This document shows, piece by piece, positions 27,281-36,844 of a stretch of DNA of 64,000 nt. The stretch spans positions 62,001 through 126,000 of the forward strand of contig URKJ01000003.1 of NCBI GenBank assembly GCA_900548385.1, given 5' to 3'. The stretch comes from an uncultured bacterium. GTDB lineage: Bacteria > Verrucomicrobiota > Lentisphaeria > Victivallales > UBA1829. The position numbers and the translations under genes were made by a program. How positions within the stretch are numbered: position 1 is the first letter of the stretch; each line of letters begins with the position of its first letter. The notes under the pieces were generated by a model, which saw nothing but the letters and a program-made list of their open reading frames with translations, did not search any database and was not told the origin of the DNA.

Positions 27281-27859
27281 CTATTTCCGGACTCCGGCGG
27301 CGTTGTCCGCCGGAGTGACGGGATGCACTTCAAACGACAGGCTGACGGAGGTTTTGGTTTCCGCGTCAATGACGGCGCCGGTTTTCCGGTCCGGCAGAGT
27401 GTAATAGTCCAGAATGATCATATTGTGATCGACGGGGCCGTTTTCGGTGTTCCGGCTAACGGCTTTGCACAGATCACTGCGGTCCGGCAGGAGAACGAAC
27501 GTGGAGGTTTCGGCTTTGCCGCTCGCTTCCACGGTCAGACAGCCTTTCAGCGGCAGCTGCTGGGAGACGCTCAGCCGGAACGATACGGGGTGTCCGGACG
27601 GGTGGAACGTATGCGACCGGAACAGCGGAACCTTGTTTTTTCCGGAAATTCTGCTGATTACAAATTGACAGGGACGTGGTTTCAGCTGCAGTTTCCCTTC
27701 CAGAACCAGCGGTTCTTTATAACAGCCGAGCATACAGGTATTCTGCGCATAATGCAGTTTCAGTATCCGTTCTTCGCGGGGCGACTGAACCGTCCGGCAG
27801 GCGGAACAGCCGAGGAACAACGGAATGGAACACAACAGCAGACGGGTGAGAGATCGCAT
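27281..27859 (-). CDS. Small predicted lipoprotein of unknown function
   Basis: 192 residues from the ATG at 27859, which follows AAGGAG; a longer frame extends upstream into dnaG and is rejected. The N terminus MRSLTRLLLCSIPLFLGC ends in a lipobox-like FLGC (C18), with a second Cys at 21. The rest is beta-rich with no family I recognise. It starts 13 bp after dnaG and its stop abuts the stop of the convergent glycosidase gene. Probably anchored in a membrane; function unknown. Confidence 0.65.
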   Translation of the reverse strand: MRSLTRLLLCSIPLFLGCSACRTVQSPREERILKLHYAQNTCMLGCYKEPLVLEGKLQLKPRPCQFVISRISGKNKVPLFRSHTFHPSGHPVSFRLSVSQQLPLKGCLTVEASGKAETSTFVLLPDRSDLCKAVSRNTENGPVDHNMIILDYYTLPDRKTGAVIDAETKTSVSLSFEVHPVTPADNAAGVRK

Positions 27860-27872
27860 GGAAACTCCTTTC

Positions 27873-29813
27873 TTAAAAATCGACCGGGGGAGGGGCGGGC
27901 GGTTCGTCATCGGGCTTCGGCTGAGGCGGCGGTTCGGGACCGAGCGGGTTGCGCGACGTATAGGCACAGGCTCTGCGGCGTGAAAGTTCCAGCAGTTCTC
28001 TGGCGAGTTCGCCGCGGCGGGGACTGTCGGGCGGAAGCAGGCGGACTTCATCCGTTTTCTGACGGATCAGCTGGTTCAGACGGCACAGATTGATGATTTT
28101 CAGACAGTCTTTCAGCGTGCGGTGGACGTACCGTTTCGGGAGCGGTTCGGCGGGCGGTTCCCGCATCAGGAGTTCCGAGAGTTCCCCGGCAATCTCCTGT
28201 TCCCCGTAACGCTCCAGAATCCGTGCGGGAGCATCCTCCCATTCATCTAGCATTTTCGCCTGGATCACATCGTCGATGGCGCGGGAGTAGTCCGAGGAAT
28301 CTAGCAGATCGGGCTGAACCTCACGGGTGACGATTTCCGCCGCGTATTCATCGGCAAGAATGCAGTCGAGCATTTCAAACAGCGCTTTGCGGTAGCGGAG
28401 CTGTTCCGGGTCCTTGCGCGGCGGTTCCGGTTTGACGATCTGTTCTTCCGGTTTCGGACGCGGATATTGACTTTCCCGGTTCCGTTTTGAGATCACGCGT
28501 GACAGTTCGTGCTGAAGGGCGCCCTGATCCAGCCGCATCTGTTCCGCAAGCCAGCCGACGTATGCCGCTTTTGCCGCATCGCTTTCGAGAACGGAGATCA
28601 GCTGCAGGAGCTGTCCGGCGGTCTGTGCTTTTCCTGCGGGAGCGGTTCCGTTCTGTTCGTTCAGGTAAGAAAGCGCGAATTCAAAGAAATCCCGTGCCCC
28701 GTTGACGGCTTCGTCGATCGCCTCTTTTCCGGAATTGCGCAGCAGCTCATCGGGATCTTTGCCGCCGGGAAAACGGACGACTTTCAGCGCGAATCCGCGC
28801 GGAAGCGCGAGTTCCGCCGCCCGGAAAACCGCTTTGGTTCCGGCGGCGTCGGAGTCGAACGCAAGATAAAGTCCGTCCGCGTAACGTTTGAGCATCGTCG
28901 CCTGTTCCTCGGTGAACGCGGTTCCCTGCGGTGCCACGGTGTTGGTATGCCCGGCGCGGTGCATTGCGATCACGTCGAGCTGTCCTTCGCAGAGGATCGC
29001 AAATCCTTTTTTTCCCATTTCCTGCCGGGCGAGGTGAAGCGCATAAAGGATGCGTCCCTTTTTGAATACCGGTGTTTCGGGGCTGTTGACGTACTTTGCC
29101 CCTTTGAAATCTTTCTCAATGGTTCGCGCACTGAATCCGACAACGCGTCCCTGTTCGTTCCAGATGGGGAACATGAGGCGGTTGCGGAAGCGGTCGTAGA
29201 TTTTCGGCGGGGTGTCGTCCGTCCTGATTGTGATTCCGGCGGAGACAAGCTCCTCTTCCGTGAACCCCTCACGACGGGCGTAATTCATTCCCGCGTCCCA
29301 TTTGTCGACGGAGGCTCCGATCCCGAATTTTGCAATGATCTCCGGCGGCAGTCCGCGGGTTTTGAGATATTCCGCAACGGGGGATGACGGATTTTCCATC
29401 AGCCGGGCGGCGTACCACATCTGCATCTTTTCATGGAGCATGTAGAGGCGCTCCTTGTAATTGATGCGCGGCTCCTGCGGAGCGGAACCGTCCCGGCGCC
29501 GTTCTTTCCACGAGGTGTCTTCCGGGATATAAATCTGATATTTGTGCGCAAGAATGGTGACGGCATTCGGGAAATCGACGTTTTCCCGTTCCATGACGAA
29601 CGTGATCACGTTTCCGTGCTTGCCGCAGCCGAAACAATGATACCACTGCCGCTGCTGATTGACAACGAAAGAGGGGGTCTTTTCATTGTGAAACGGACAG
29701 CACGCCTTGAAATCGCGTCCCAGTTTTTTCAGCGGAATGTAGGACTGTATGACATCGACGATGTCCGCCTGCATACGGACCTGGTCGATGACTTCCGGAG
29801 GAATATGCGCCAT
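27873..29813 (-). CDS. dnaG: DNA primase
   Basis: Makes RNA primers at the replication fork. The 646-residue protein begins with the CHC2 zinc ribbon (C39-x2-H42-x17-C60-x2-C63), followed by the catalytic core with the TOPRIM motif (CEGQLDVIAMHRAG near 275-290 and DSDAAGTKA near 325). A Pro/Glu-rich linker near 430-460 leads to a helicase-binding C-terminal domain. It starts one base after the TPR lipoprotein stop and is probably cotranscribed with it from the promoter at 30609. Confidence 0.95.
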   Translation of the reverse strand: MAHIPPEVIDQVRMQADIVDVIQSYIPLKKLGRDFKACCPFHNEKTPSFVVNQQRQWYHCFGCGKHGNVITFVMERENVDFPNAVTILAHKYQIYIPEDTSWKERRRDGSAPQEPRINYKERLYMLHEKMQMWYAARLMENPSSPVAEYLKTRGLPPEIIAKFGIGASVDKWDAGMNYARREGFTEEELVSAGITIRTDDTPPKIYDRFRNRLMFPIWNEQGRVVGFSARTIEKDFKGAKYVNSPETPVFKKGRILYALHLARQEMGKKGFAILCEGQLDVIAMHRAGHTNTVAPQGTAFTEEQATMLKRYADGLYLAFDSDAAGTKAVFRAAELALPRGFALKVVRFPGGKDPDELLRNSGKEAIDEAVNGARDFFEFALSYLNEQNGTAPAGKAQTAGQLLQLISVLESDAAKAAYVGWLAEQMRLDQGALQHELSRVISKRNRESQYPRPKPEEQIVKPEPPRKDPEQLRYRKALFEMLDCILADEYAAEIVTREVQPDLLDSSDYSRAIDDVIQAKMLDEWEDAPARILERYGEQEIAGELSELLMREPPAEPLPKRYVHRTLKDCLKIINLCRLNQLIRQKTDEVRLLPPDSPRRGELARELLELSRRRACAYTSRNPLGPEPPPQPKPDDEPPAPPPVDF

Positions 29814-29814
29814 C

Positions 29815-30573
29815 TTACCGCAATGCCTGCATCCGTTTTTCGACGGCTTCCCGGTTCCGGCTCATGGAGGAGTTCTGCCGGGTCATATTCAGGAAACGGG
29901 TGTAATATTTGCGTGCTTCCGCACGGTTGCGCTGATGGGTATCGAAATAGACCGCAAGATTCAGCAAAAGCGTCGGATTTTCCGGCTGGAGACGGTATGC
30001 ATAGATCAGATACTGCGCCGCCTGCGGGGATTTGCGGTCAAAATAAATAAAATTCATGCCGAGCTCGCTCCACGGAGCGGGATTTTTGGCGAATTTCTTA
30101 TTCCGTGCCAGACGGGAGTAGTAGATCCGCGCATCCTGCGCATTGTTGGTGTGGACGGCGGACTGTGCAAGCAGGATCAGCGGATCCGTTGCATCGGGGC
30201 GCAGATTCAGCGCCGCACGGAGCGGAGCTATGCAGGCGTCGAACCGTTTTTTCTCGTAATAGAGACGTCCTTTTGTATACTGGGCAAAATAATCCGCTTC
30301 ATTGATCGCCGTTGCTTTCGACACCTCTTCAAGCGCCGCATCGGGATCGCCGGTGTTTTCGAGCGAGAGCGCATGAAGGATCAGGGCACTGACGTTGTCC
30401 GGAGCGGACTTGAGAGCGCGTTTTGCGAATTCGCGTGCTTTTTCCCAATCGCCGTTCTGGGCGGCGGCCACTCCGCGGTTGAGCAGTTCGTCCACCGGGA
30501 TTTTTTCGCCCCGGCAGGCGGCAAGAAAACAGACGGCGGCCAGCAGGATTGTAAGACAGCAGAATTTTTTCAC
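29815..30573 (-). CDS. TPR-repeat lipoprotein
   Basis: 252 residues from a GTG at 30573, preferred because AAGGAG lies eight bases before it; an in-frame ATG at 30597 has no ribosome-binding site. Signal peptide with lipobox LAAC (C20). The remainder is a run of about five tetratricopeptide repeats (for example GDWEKAREFAKRALKSAPDN, KRFDACIAPLRAALNLRPDA). Likely an outer-membrane-attached scaffold for protein contacts; partner unknown. Upstream of dnaG in one operon. Confidence 0.82.
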   Translation of the reverse strand: MKKFCCLTILLAAVCFLAACRGEKIPVDELLNRGVAAAQNGDWEKAREFAKRALKSAPDNVSALILHALSLENTGDPDAALEEVSKATAINEADYFAQYTKGRLYYEKKRFDACIAPLRAALNLRPDATDPLILLAQSAVHTNNAQDARIYYSRLARNKKFAKNPAPWSELGMNFIYFDRKSPQAAQYLIYAYRLQPENPTLLLNLAVYFDTHQRNRAEARKYYTRFLNMTRQNSSMSRNREAVEKRMQALR

Positions 30574-30608
30574 CAGAGGATCTCCTTCAACGTTCATTCA
30601 AGTAGGTT

Positions 30609-30637
30609 ATTATAGCCTGCTTTTCCGTTTTTTCCAA
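30609..30637 (-). promoter_or_regulatory. Promoter of the TPR lipoprotein-dnaG operon
   Basis: Minus strand: TTGGAA (30632-30637), 17-bp spacer, TATAAT (30609-30614). The -35 box lies inside an imperfect A/T-rich inverted repeat (30621-30663, TTTTCC around GGAAAA) located between this gene and ppiC. Confidence 0.7.
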
Positions 30638-30679
30638 TCCGGAAAATGAAAAAAACGGGAAAATTCAGAGTTGGCTGAC

Positions 30680-31657
30680 TCAGAAATAATACCGCACGAT
30701 CGCCTCTTTCAGAAGCTGTTCCCGGTAACGGGCGCGGATCGTTTCGGTTTCCTGTCTGCGGAGTTTCTGCCGGATTTGTTCCGACACCTCTTTGAACGGC
30801 TGTTTCACTGCGGGATGAAGTTCCGCCACCCGGATGAAATAGAAGCCTTCCGGCGTTTCGACCGGACCGAAAATATCACCGCGTTTTGCCGTTTTCAGAA
30901 CTTCCCGGAATTCCGGACGCAGTTTATCCCGTTCGATGGAGCCGATGGAGCCGCCCTGCGAGGCGTTCGGCCCTTCGGTGTTCTCTTTCGTGATCCGGGA
31001 AAACGTACTGCCGTCCGCGTTTTTCAGCATGGCGGAAAGATCCTTCACGATTGCGGCGGTGTCTTTGCCGGTGTCTTTGCGCACCAGAAGAAGCTGGAGG
31101 CTTATCACGGCGGGACGGGTCCACAGCCGGGCGTTGCTGCGGTAGTGTTCATAGACTTGCCGCGGCGTAATGAACACACGGCGGTCGCAGTGGTCCATCA
31201 TCAAAACGTCAACGGCGATTTTTTCCAAAGCCTTGTCGCGGATTTCACGCATGGTCGCTCCGTAGGATTTCAGCTTGCGTTCGAGTCCGGCGCGCGTCCC
31301 GTCGCCCATCGTCTGGGCGATGGAATCGACAACGTCTTCGATGTGCTGTTTTTTGATTTCAAACGGATTTGCCTTGTATTCGTTGAAGATCAGTTTGCGG
31401 ACAACGATTTCGTCCACGATTTTCCGGCGGAGTTTTTCGGTTTCCGAGTAAAGACGCTCTCCGGTGAACATCGCCGCCAGCCGTCCTTCGTCATGCCCGC
31501 TTTCGAGCATGACATCAAGCAGCGTCACCGGTTCCCCGTTCACCGAGGCGAGAACCGAGTCGATGCGGTTTTCCCGTCCGAGACTCATGGATTCCTGCGC
31601 GGTCAGCGGACCAATGCCGCACAGCAGCAGAGCGGATGCAAGGAGATATTTCAGCAT
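30680..31657 (-). CDS. PpiC/SurA-type peptidyl-prolyl isomerase, periplasmic
   Basis: 325 residues with a signal peptide (MLKYLLASALLLCGIGPLTA-Q). A SurA N-terminal-like helical domain (about 30-150) precedes a parvulin domain (about 160-265) with SLQLLLVRK, GGSIGSIERDKLRPEFREVL and FGPVETPEGFYFIRV. Probably assists outer-membrane protein folding. Its start overlaps the uvrB stop by seven bases. Lengths of SurA proteins are usually greater (two parvulin domains); here there is one. Confidence 0.85.
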   Translation of the reverse strand: MLKYLLASALLLCGIGPLTAQESMSLGRENRIDSVLASVNGEPVTLLDVMLESGHDEGRLAAMFTGERLYSETEKLRRKIVDEIVVRKLIFNEYKANPFEIKKQHIEDVVDSIAQTMGDGTRAGLERKLKSYGATMREIRDKALEKIAVDVLMMDHCDRRVFITPRQVYEHYRSNARLWTRPAVISLQLLLVRKDTGKDTAAIVKDLSAMLKNADGSTFSRITKENTEGPNASQGGSIGSIERDKLRPEFREVLKTAKRGDIFGPVETPEGFYFIRVAELHPAVKQPFKEVSEQIRQKLRRQETETIRARYREQLLKEAIVRYYF

Positions 31658-33714
31658 AGTTTCAGTTCGCCTTTTTCGATTTGCCGGATTTTGTCGCGCA
31701 GTTCCGCCGCGCGTTCGAATTCGAGGGCTTCCGCGGCTTCCATCATTTCGCGTTCCAGTTCGGAGATGATTTCCGTGATGTCGGCTTTCGAGAGCGGCTG
31801 CTCCTGTTTCTGCGGTTTTGCGGCGGGCTTTCTGCGTCCGCTTCCGGCGGTGTATTTGGCACGTCCCTCTGCGACCGTGAGGATCGGTTTGTGTTCCTCC
31901 TCCTCGTCATAACCGAAAATGGTCTCTTCGATTGTCTGATGTTTTTTCTTGATGATTGTTTTCGGCGTGATGTGATGCGCTTCGTTGTAGGCGATCTGCC
32001 TGGAACGCCGGTCTTCGGTGACTTTCAGGAGTTTTTTGATGGAGTCGGTGATGATGTCCGCATACAGGATTACGCGTCCTTCCGCGTTTCGTGCGGCGCG
32101 TCCGGCAACCTGAATCAGCGACCGTTCCGAACGGAGGAAGCCCTCTTTGTCCGCGTCAAGGATCGCCACGAGCCGCACTTCCGGCAGGTCGATGCCTTCC
32201 CGGAGAAGGTTGATGCCGATCAGACAGTCGAACGCGCCGTCGCGCAGTTCCGAGAGAATGCGCACACGTTCGATCGCGTCGATTTCGGAATGGAGATATT
32301 TGACGCGCATTCCGAGGTCGGAGAGGTAGTCGGCGAGCCGTTCCGCGCTTTTTTTGGTGAGCGTGGTGACGATGGTCCGTGCTCCGAGCGCGGAGTTTTT
32401 ACGGATCTCTTCCATCACATCGTCCACCTGATTGGCGAGCGGACGGATCTCGACTTGCGGATCAAGAAGCCCGGTCGGGCGCACGATCTGTTCCACAACC
32501 TTGTTTCCCGAAAGTTTGAGTTCGTAATCGGCAGGCGTCGCGGAAACGTAGATGGTATCGCCCGTGATCTGCGAAAATTCTTCGAATTTCAGCGGACGGT
32601 TGTCCAATGCGGAGGGCAGACGGAAGCCGTGTTCGACGAGAGTCTCTTTGCGGCTCCGGTCTGCGCGGTACATCGCCTGAAGCTGGGGAATCGTCACATG
32701 CGATTCGTCGATCATGGTGATGAAATCTTTCTGGAAGAAATCCAGCAGACAGTACGGACGCGAGCCGGGAGTGCGTCCCGCGAGGTGACGGGAATAGTTT
32801 TCAATTCCGGAACAATACCCGATTTCGCGCATCATTTCCATGTCGTAGTTCACGCGCTGGAACAGACGCTGCGCTTCCACGAGTTTATTCTGATCCTCCA
32901 GTTCCTTGACGCGCACTTTCATTTCCGCGAGGATCGACGCCGTTGCTGCGTCCAGTTTCTCCTGCGGCATTACGAAAAGTTTTGCGGGAAAGATAAAGGT
33001 TTTCGGGAGCTTGGCAAGCACTTTCCCGGTCAGCACCTCACACCGGGAGATGGATTCGACGGTGTTGCCCCAGAATTCAATGCGGGTGAACTCCTCTTTC
33101 TGGGCAAGGAAGATGTCGACGCAGTCGCCGCGCACGCGGAACTGGGCTTTTTCCGGGGCCATGTCGTTGCGGACGTACTGGATCGCGACGAGAAGTTCCA
33201 GCAGTTTGTCGCGGTCCATTTCCATTCCGGTCCGCAGGTCAATGCACATGTCGGCATAGTCGGACGGCGACCCCTGGCCGTAGATGCAGGAGACGCTGGC
33301 AACGGCAATGACGTCGCGCCGTTCGATCAGCGACGCCGTGGCGGAGAGCCGGAGCCGTTCGATGTTGTCGTTGATGCTGGCGTCTTTGGCAATATAGGTA
33401 TCGGTCTGCGGAATGTAGGATTCCGGCAGATAATAGTCGTAGTAACTGATGAAGTATTCCACGGCGTTGTGCGGAAAAAACGCTTTGAATTCACTGTAAA
33501 GCTGTGCCGCGAGGGTTTTGTTGTGGGAGAGCACAAGCACCGGACGGTCCATCTGCGCAATGACGTTTGCAAGAGTAAAGGTTTTTCCCGATCCGGTGAC
33601 GCCCTGCAGAGTCTGATAACGTTTGCCGGATTTCAGCCCGCGGACAAGCGCGTCGATCGCAGCCGGCTGATCTCCGGCGGGGGCGTAATCGGAAACTAGT
33701 TGAAACAGACTCAT
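31651..33714 (-). CDS. uvrB: Excinuclease ABC subunit B
   Basis: Damage-verification helicase of nucleotide excision repair. 687 residues from the ATG at 33714 (GAGG six bases upstream; an in-frame ATG at 33738 lacks a site). Walker A GVTGSGKTFT at 38-47, the beta-hairpin YYDYYLPESYIPQTD near 92-106, helicase motifs LLREGIDLPEV and QVAGRAARN, and the C-terminal UVR motif (about 645-680) that contacts UvrC. Confidence 0.96.
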   Translation of the reverse strand: MSLFQLVSDYAPAGDQPAAIDALVRGLKSGKRYQTLQGVTGSGKTFTLANVIAQMDRPVLVLSHNKTLAAQLYSEFKAFFPHNAVEYFISYYDYYLPESYIPQTDTYIAKDASINDNIERLRLSATASLIERRDVIAVASVSCIYGQGSPSDYADMCIDLRTGMEMDRDKLLELLVAIQYVRNDMAPEKAQFRVRGDCVDIFLAQKEEFTRIEFWGNTVESISRCEVLTGKVLAKLPKTFIFPAKLFVMPQEKLDAATASILAEMKVRVKELEDQNKLVEAQRLFQRVNYDMEMMREIGYCSGIENYSRHLAGRTPGSRPYCLLDFFQKDFITMIDESHVTIPQLQAMYRADRSRKETLVEHGFRLPSALDNRPLKFEEFSQITGDTIYVSATPADYELKLSGNKVVEQIVRPTGLLDPQVEIRPLANQVDDVMEEIRKNSALGARTIVTTLTKKSAERLADYLSDLGMRVKYLHSEIDAIERVRILSELRDGAFDCLIGINLLREGIDLPEVRLVAILDADKEGFLRSERSLIQVAGRAARNAEGRVILYADIITDSIKKLLKVTEDRRSRQIAYNEAHHITPKTIIKKKHQTIEETIFGYDEEEEHKPILTVAEGRAKYTAGSGRRKPAAKPQKQEQPLSKADITEIISELEREMMEAAEALEFERAAELRDKIRQIEKGELKLC

Positions 33715-33770
33715 CGCAAACCTCGTTTTCCCATACAATACCGTTTTTTTCTAAAAAATCCAGTCTTTTT

Positions 33771-35702
33771 TCAAAGATTCTCTGCGCTGTCCAGATTTTC
33801 AAACCAGACGGCGGAAGAGGCATCGGAAGGCATCCGCCAGTCTCCGCGCGGCGAGAGGCTGATGGTTCCGACTTTCGGGCCGTCCGGGGAACAGCTGCGT
33901 TTGAACTGCTGGGAGAAGAAGCGGCGGAGAAACGTTTTGAGCCAGGTGCCGATCTGCGTGCCGGAGTAGGTTCCTGCGAACGCATGTTCCGCGAGAAAAC
34001 GCAGTTTATCCGGCGCGGCGCCGTATTTCAGAAAATGATAGAGGAAGAAGTCGTGGATCTCATAAGGACCGATGATGTCTTCGGTTTTCTGCCGGATCGT
34101 GCCGTCCTTGGCGGCGGGCAGCAACTCCGGGCTGACGGGAGTGTCGATAATATCCTGAAGGATCGCCCGGACTTCTCCGGCGGAATTGTCGCCGACCCAT
34201 CCGATCACATAACGGATCAGGGTCTTCGGGACCGAGCAGTTGACACTGTACATGGAAATATGGTCGCCGTTGTAGGTACACCATCCCATGGCGGATTCGG
34301 AAAGGTCACCCGTTCCGATGGCAATTCCGTTTTCCTTGTTTGCAATATCGAGCAGGATCTGGGTCCGTTCGCGCGCCTGCGAATTTTCGTAAACGATATT
34401 GTGTTCTTCCGGATCGTGGCCGATGTTGCGGAAATGTTCCAGACAGGCTTCCCGGATGCTGATCTCCCGGAGTCCGGTTCCGAGCAGACGGCAGAGCCCG
34501 ACCGCGTTGTTGTAGGTCCGGTCGGTCGTGCCGAAGCCCGGCATTGTGACGGCAATTACATCGTCCGCCGGACGGTTCAGCAGTTTCAGCGTGTTGACAC
34601 AGACCAGCAGCGCGAGAGTGGAATCAAGACCGCCGGAAATGCCGATCACCAGTTTTTTGGCAGACGTGTGCTCAATCCTCCGTGCAAGTCCGGCGGACTG
34701 GATCGCAAAAATCTCTTCACACCGGGCGTTGCGAACCGTATTGTCCGACGGGACGAACGGATGCGGCTGGATTGTGCGGCGGAGGTCCGACGGTTCCGGG
34801 ACGGGGGAGGCGGGAATCATCCGGCAGCGGTTTCCGGTGTTCATCTCCACACTGTTGGCGTAAGGACTGTCCGACAGCCGCGCCGCACAGATTCGCTGCA
34901 GGTCAATATCCGCCTGAAAGAGACGCCCATCCCGGAAGAAGCGCCCGGATTCCATGACAACCGAGCCGTTTTCCGCAATCACCGCGTGTCCGCCGCAGAC
35001 CGTGTCGGTCGTCGACTCGTGCACTCCGGCGGAGACATAGGCGTATGCGGCGACGCACCGCGCACTCTGGGTCCGGATCAGTTCGCGCCGGTATTCCGCT
35101 TTCCCGACCAGTTCGTTGCTTGCGGAAAGGTTCAGCAGCAGGGTTGCACCGTTGAGCGCCAGCTGGGAGCTTGGCGGAATCGTCGCCCACATGTCTTCGC
35201 AGATTTCCGCGCCGATCCGCAGTTCGGGGGACACGTCGAAAATCAGATCCGTTCCGAACGGAACGTTGTCGAATCCGGCAAAACGGAACGTTTCGTTGCG
35301 GATGTCCCGTCCGGATGAAAAATAGCGTTTTTCGTAGAATTCCCGGTAGTTGGGCAGATTGATTTTCGGCACGACTCCGAGGATGTGCCCGCTCTGGATG
35401 AAAACAGCCGCGTTGAAGAGGCGTCCGCGGAATCTTGCCGGGGCTCCTACGACAGTGATCGTGTTCCCGGTAAAGGCTGCCGCCAGTTCCGCGACTCCCC
35501 GTTCCGCCGCGTCGAGCAGGGCGGAGTTGTGGAACAGGTCGGCGCAGGAGTAGCCGGTTACGGCGAGTTCGGGAAACAGAAGTACAGCCGCTTCCCTGTT
35601 TTCCGGCGATGCGGCAAGCTGTTTCATCTCTTCGATGTTGAACTGCACATCCGCGACTTTCAGACGCGGCACGCAGGTGGAAATCCGGTAAAATCCATGC
35701 AT
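33771..35702 (-). CDS. nadE: Glutamine-dependent NAD+ synthetase
   Basis: Amidates NaAD to NAD+ using glutamine. 643 residues from the ATG at 35702; an in-frame ATG at 35744 overlaps the promoter -10 box and is rejected. The N-terminal nitrilase-type glutaminase has the triad E45 (FPELAVTG), a Lys in VPKINLPNY (near 118) and a Cys in AEICEDMW (near 174). The C-terminal synthetase has the PPi loop SGGLDST near 362-368 and GTGDLSE later. Monocistronic by appearance. Confidence 0.94.
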   Translation of the reverse strand: MHGFYRISTCVPRLKVADVQFNIEEMKQLAASPENREAAVLLFPELAVTGYSCADLFHNSALLDAAERGVAELAAAFTGNTITVVGAPARFRGRLFNAAVFIQSGHILGVVPKINLPNYREFYEKRYFSSGRDIRNETFRFAGFDNVPFGTDLIFDVSPELRIGAEICEDMWATIPPSSQLALNGATLLLNLSASNELVGKAEYRRELIRTQSARCVAAYAYVSAGVHESTTDTVCGGHAVIAENGSVVMESGRFFRDGRLFQADIDLQRICAARLSDSPYANSVEMNTGNRCRMIPASPVPEPSDLRRTIQPHPFVPSDNTVRNARCEEIFAIQSAGLARRIEHTSAKKLVIGISGGLDSTLALLVCVNTLKLLNRPADDVIAVTMPGFGTTDRTYNNAVGLCRLLGTGLREISIREACLEHFRNIGHDPEEHNIVYENSQARERTQILLDIANKENGIAIGTGDLSESAMGWCTYNGDHISMYSVNCSVPKTLIRYVIGWVGDNSAGEVRAILQDIIDTPVSPELLPAAKDGTIRQKTEDIIGPYEIHDFFLYHFLKYGAAPDKLRFLAEHAFAGTYSGTQIGTWLKTFLRRFFSQQFKRSCSPDGPKVGTISLSPRGDWRMPSDASSAVWFENLDSAENL

Positions 35703-35743
35703 GATGGAGAATCCTTTTTCTGAATGTTGCAATGTTTTCTGCA

Positions 35744-35772
35744 ATTATACCACGAAAATCGTTAAAAATCAA
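35744..35772 (-). promoter_or_regulatory. Promoter of nadE
   Basis: Minus strand: TTGATT (35767-35772), 17-bp spacer, TATAAT (35744-35749), about 42 bp before the chosen start. Confidence 0.72.
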
Positions 35773-35779
35773 TAAACAA

Positions 35780-35819
35780 ACGGGAAAAAACTTGACTTTC
35801 CCGTATTTTATGGTAATTT
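35780..35819 (+). promoter_or_regulatory. Dyad over the -35 box upstream of the acyltransferase gene
   Basis: ACGGGAAA (35780-35787) and TTTCCCGT (35797-35804) form a perfect 8-bp inverted repeat that overlaps TTGACT (35792-35797); a weak -10 TAATTT follows at 35814-35819 (16-bp spacer). It may be an operator; no regulator is apparent nearby. Confidence 0.4.
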
Positions 35820-35862
35820 TTATTTTCTGATTTCAGGCTGATGGAGATTGCTGCGGTGATAT

Positions 35863-36843
35863 ATGGCTAAAAAATCTGTTCCGCGTTGGAGACGCTCGTT
35901 CGAGTACGGTGCATTCCGGTTTTTTTACGGACTGTTCCGGCGTATTCCGCTTGCCGCGGCATACCGGATTGCCCATGCGGTTTTTCTTCTTTTTTACTGG
36001 CTTGATCTTCGTCACCGCCGCCGTCTGATTTCACATCTGCTTCATGCCAGTGTTGTGAAAAGCCGTCCGGAAGCGGCTGTTTATTCCCGGCGCGTTCTGC
36101 GCGAATACAGCAAACTGTTCGTGGAGATCGTCAAGCAGGATCAGCATTACGATTTGCGCAAGATCCGTGTGACGGGACCGCAGAAGAGCATCGACTATCT
36201 GTTTTCCAAAGACCGACCGAATCATAATGTGATTCTTGTTTCGGCGCATTACGGCAACTGGGAGATCAACGGCATTTCGATTTCCGAGCTGTCCGGCGTT
36301 CCGATGTGTTCCGTCGTGCGGCCGTTCGACAATCCCGCGATCGGGGAGTTCATCAATACCAACCGGCGGAGCCGCCTGCACGATATTGTCGGGAAAGACG
36401 GCTGTCTGCGTCCATTGCTCCGTATGCTCAAGCGGGGCGGAACCGTTAACCTTCTGATTGATCAGCATGCTTCCCGTGCGGAGGGGGTCGAAACCGTGTT
36501 TTTCGGCCATCCCTGCCGTACGCATATCAGCCCGGCTTTACTGCATTTGAAAACCGGCGTTCCGATTCTTCCGGAGATTACGCGGCGGATCAATGATGAT
36601 TTTGAATTCGAGATCGTGCTCGGCGATCTGATTGAGTATCAGCCGACCGGCTGCCGCCGTCATGATGTGCGCGAGATCACACAACTCTGTACTACCGGAC
36701 TGGAGCAGCTGATCGCGCAGGATCCCGTTCAATGGATGTGGGTCGCCCGCCGCTGGCTCGACATCAACCGTTCCCGGAAAAATGCTGAAACGCAGGCGGA
36801 AGACGCATTGCTGTCCGTTTCCGCCGCAGTGCATACCGTGTGA
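35863..36843 (+). CDS. Lipid A-type acyltransferase (LpxL/HtrB family)
   Basis: Inner-membrane acyltransferase that adds secondary acyl chains to lipid A or a related lipid. 326 residues with one N-terminal hydrophobic segment (about 22-45) and the catalytic H129-x4-E134 motif (HYGNWE). Later blocks RGGTVNLLIDQHA and WMWVARRW are typical. It implies an LPS-bearing outer membrane. Single gene, convergent with the PHP phosphatase (one base between stops). Confidence 0.88.
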   Translation: MAKKSVPRWRRSFEYGAFRFFYGLFRRIPLAAAYRIAHAVFLLFYWLDLRHRRRLISHLLHASVVKSRPEAAVYSRRVLREYSKLFVEIVKQDQHYDLRKIRVTGPQKSIDYLFSKDRPNHNVILVSAHYGNWEINGISISELSGVPMCSVVRPFDNPAIGEFINTNRRSRLHDIVGKDGCLRPLLRMLKRGGTVNLLIDQHASRAEGVETVFFGHPCRTHISPALLHLKTGVPILPEITRRINDDFEFEIVLGDLIEYQPTGCRRHDVREITQLCTTGLEQLIAQDPVQWMWVARRWLDINRSRKNAETQAEDALLSVSAAVHTV

Positions 36844-36844
36844 C

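Noticed and set aside
31681..33699. A 672-codon plus-strand frame opposite uvrB
   Set aside because: uvrB is unmistakable; the opposite frame mirrors its codons.
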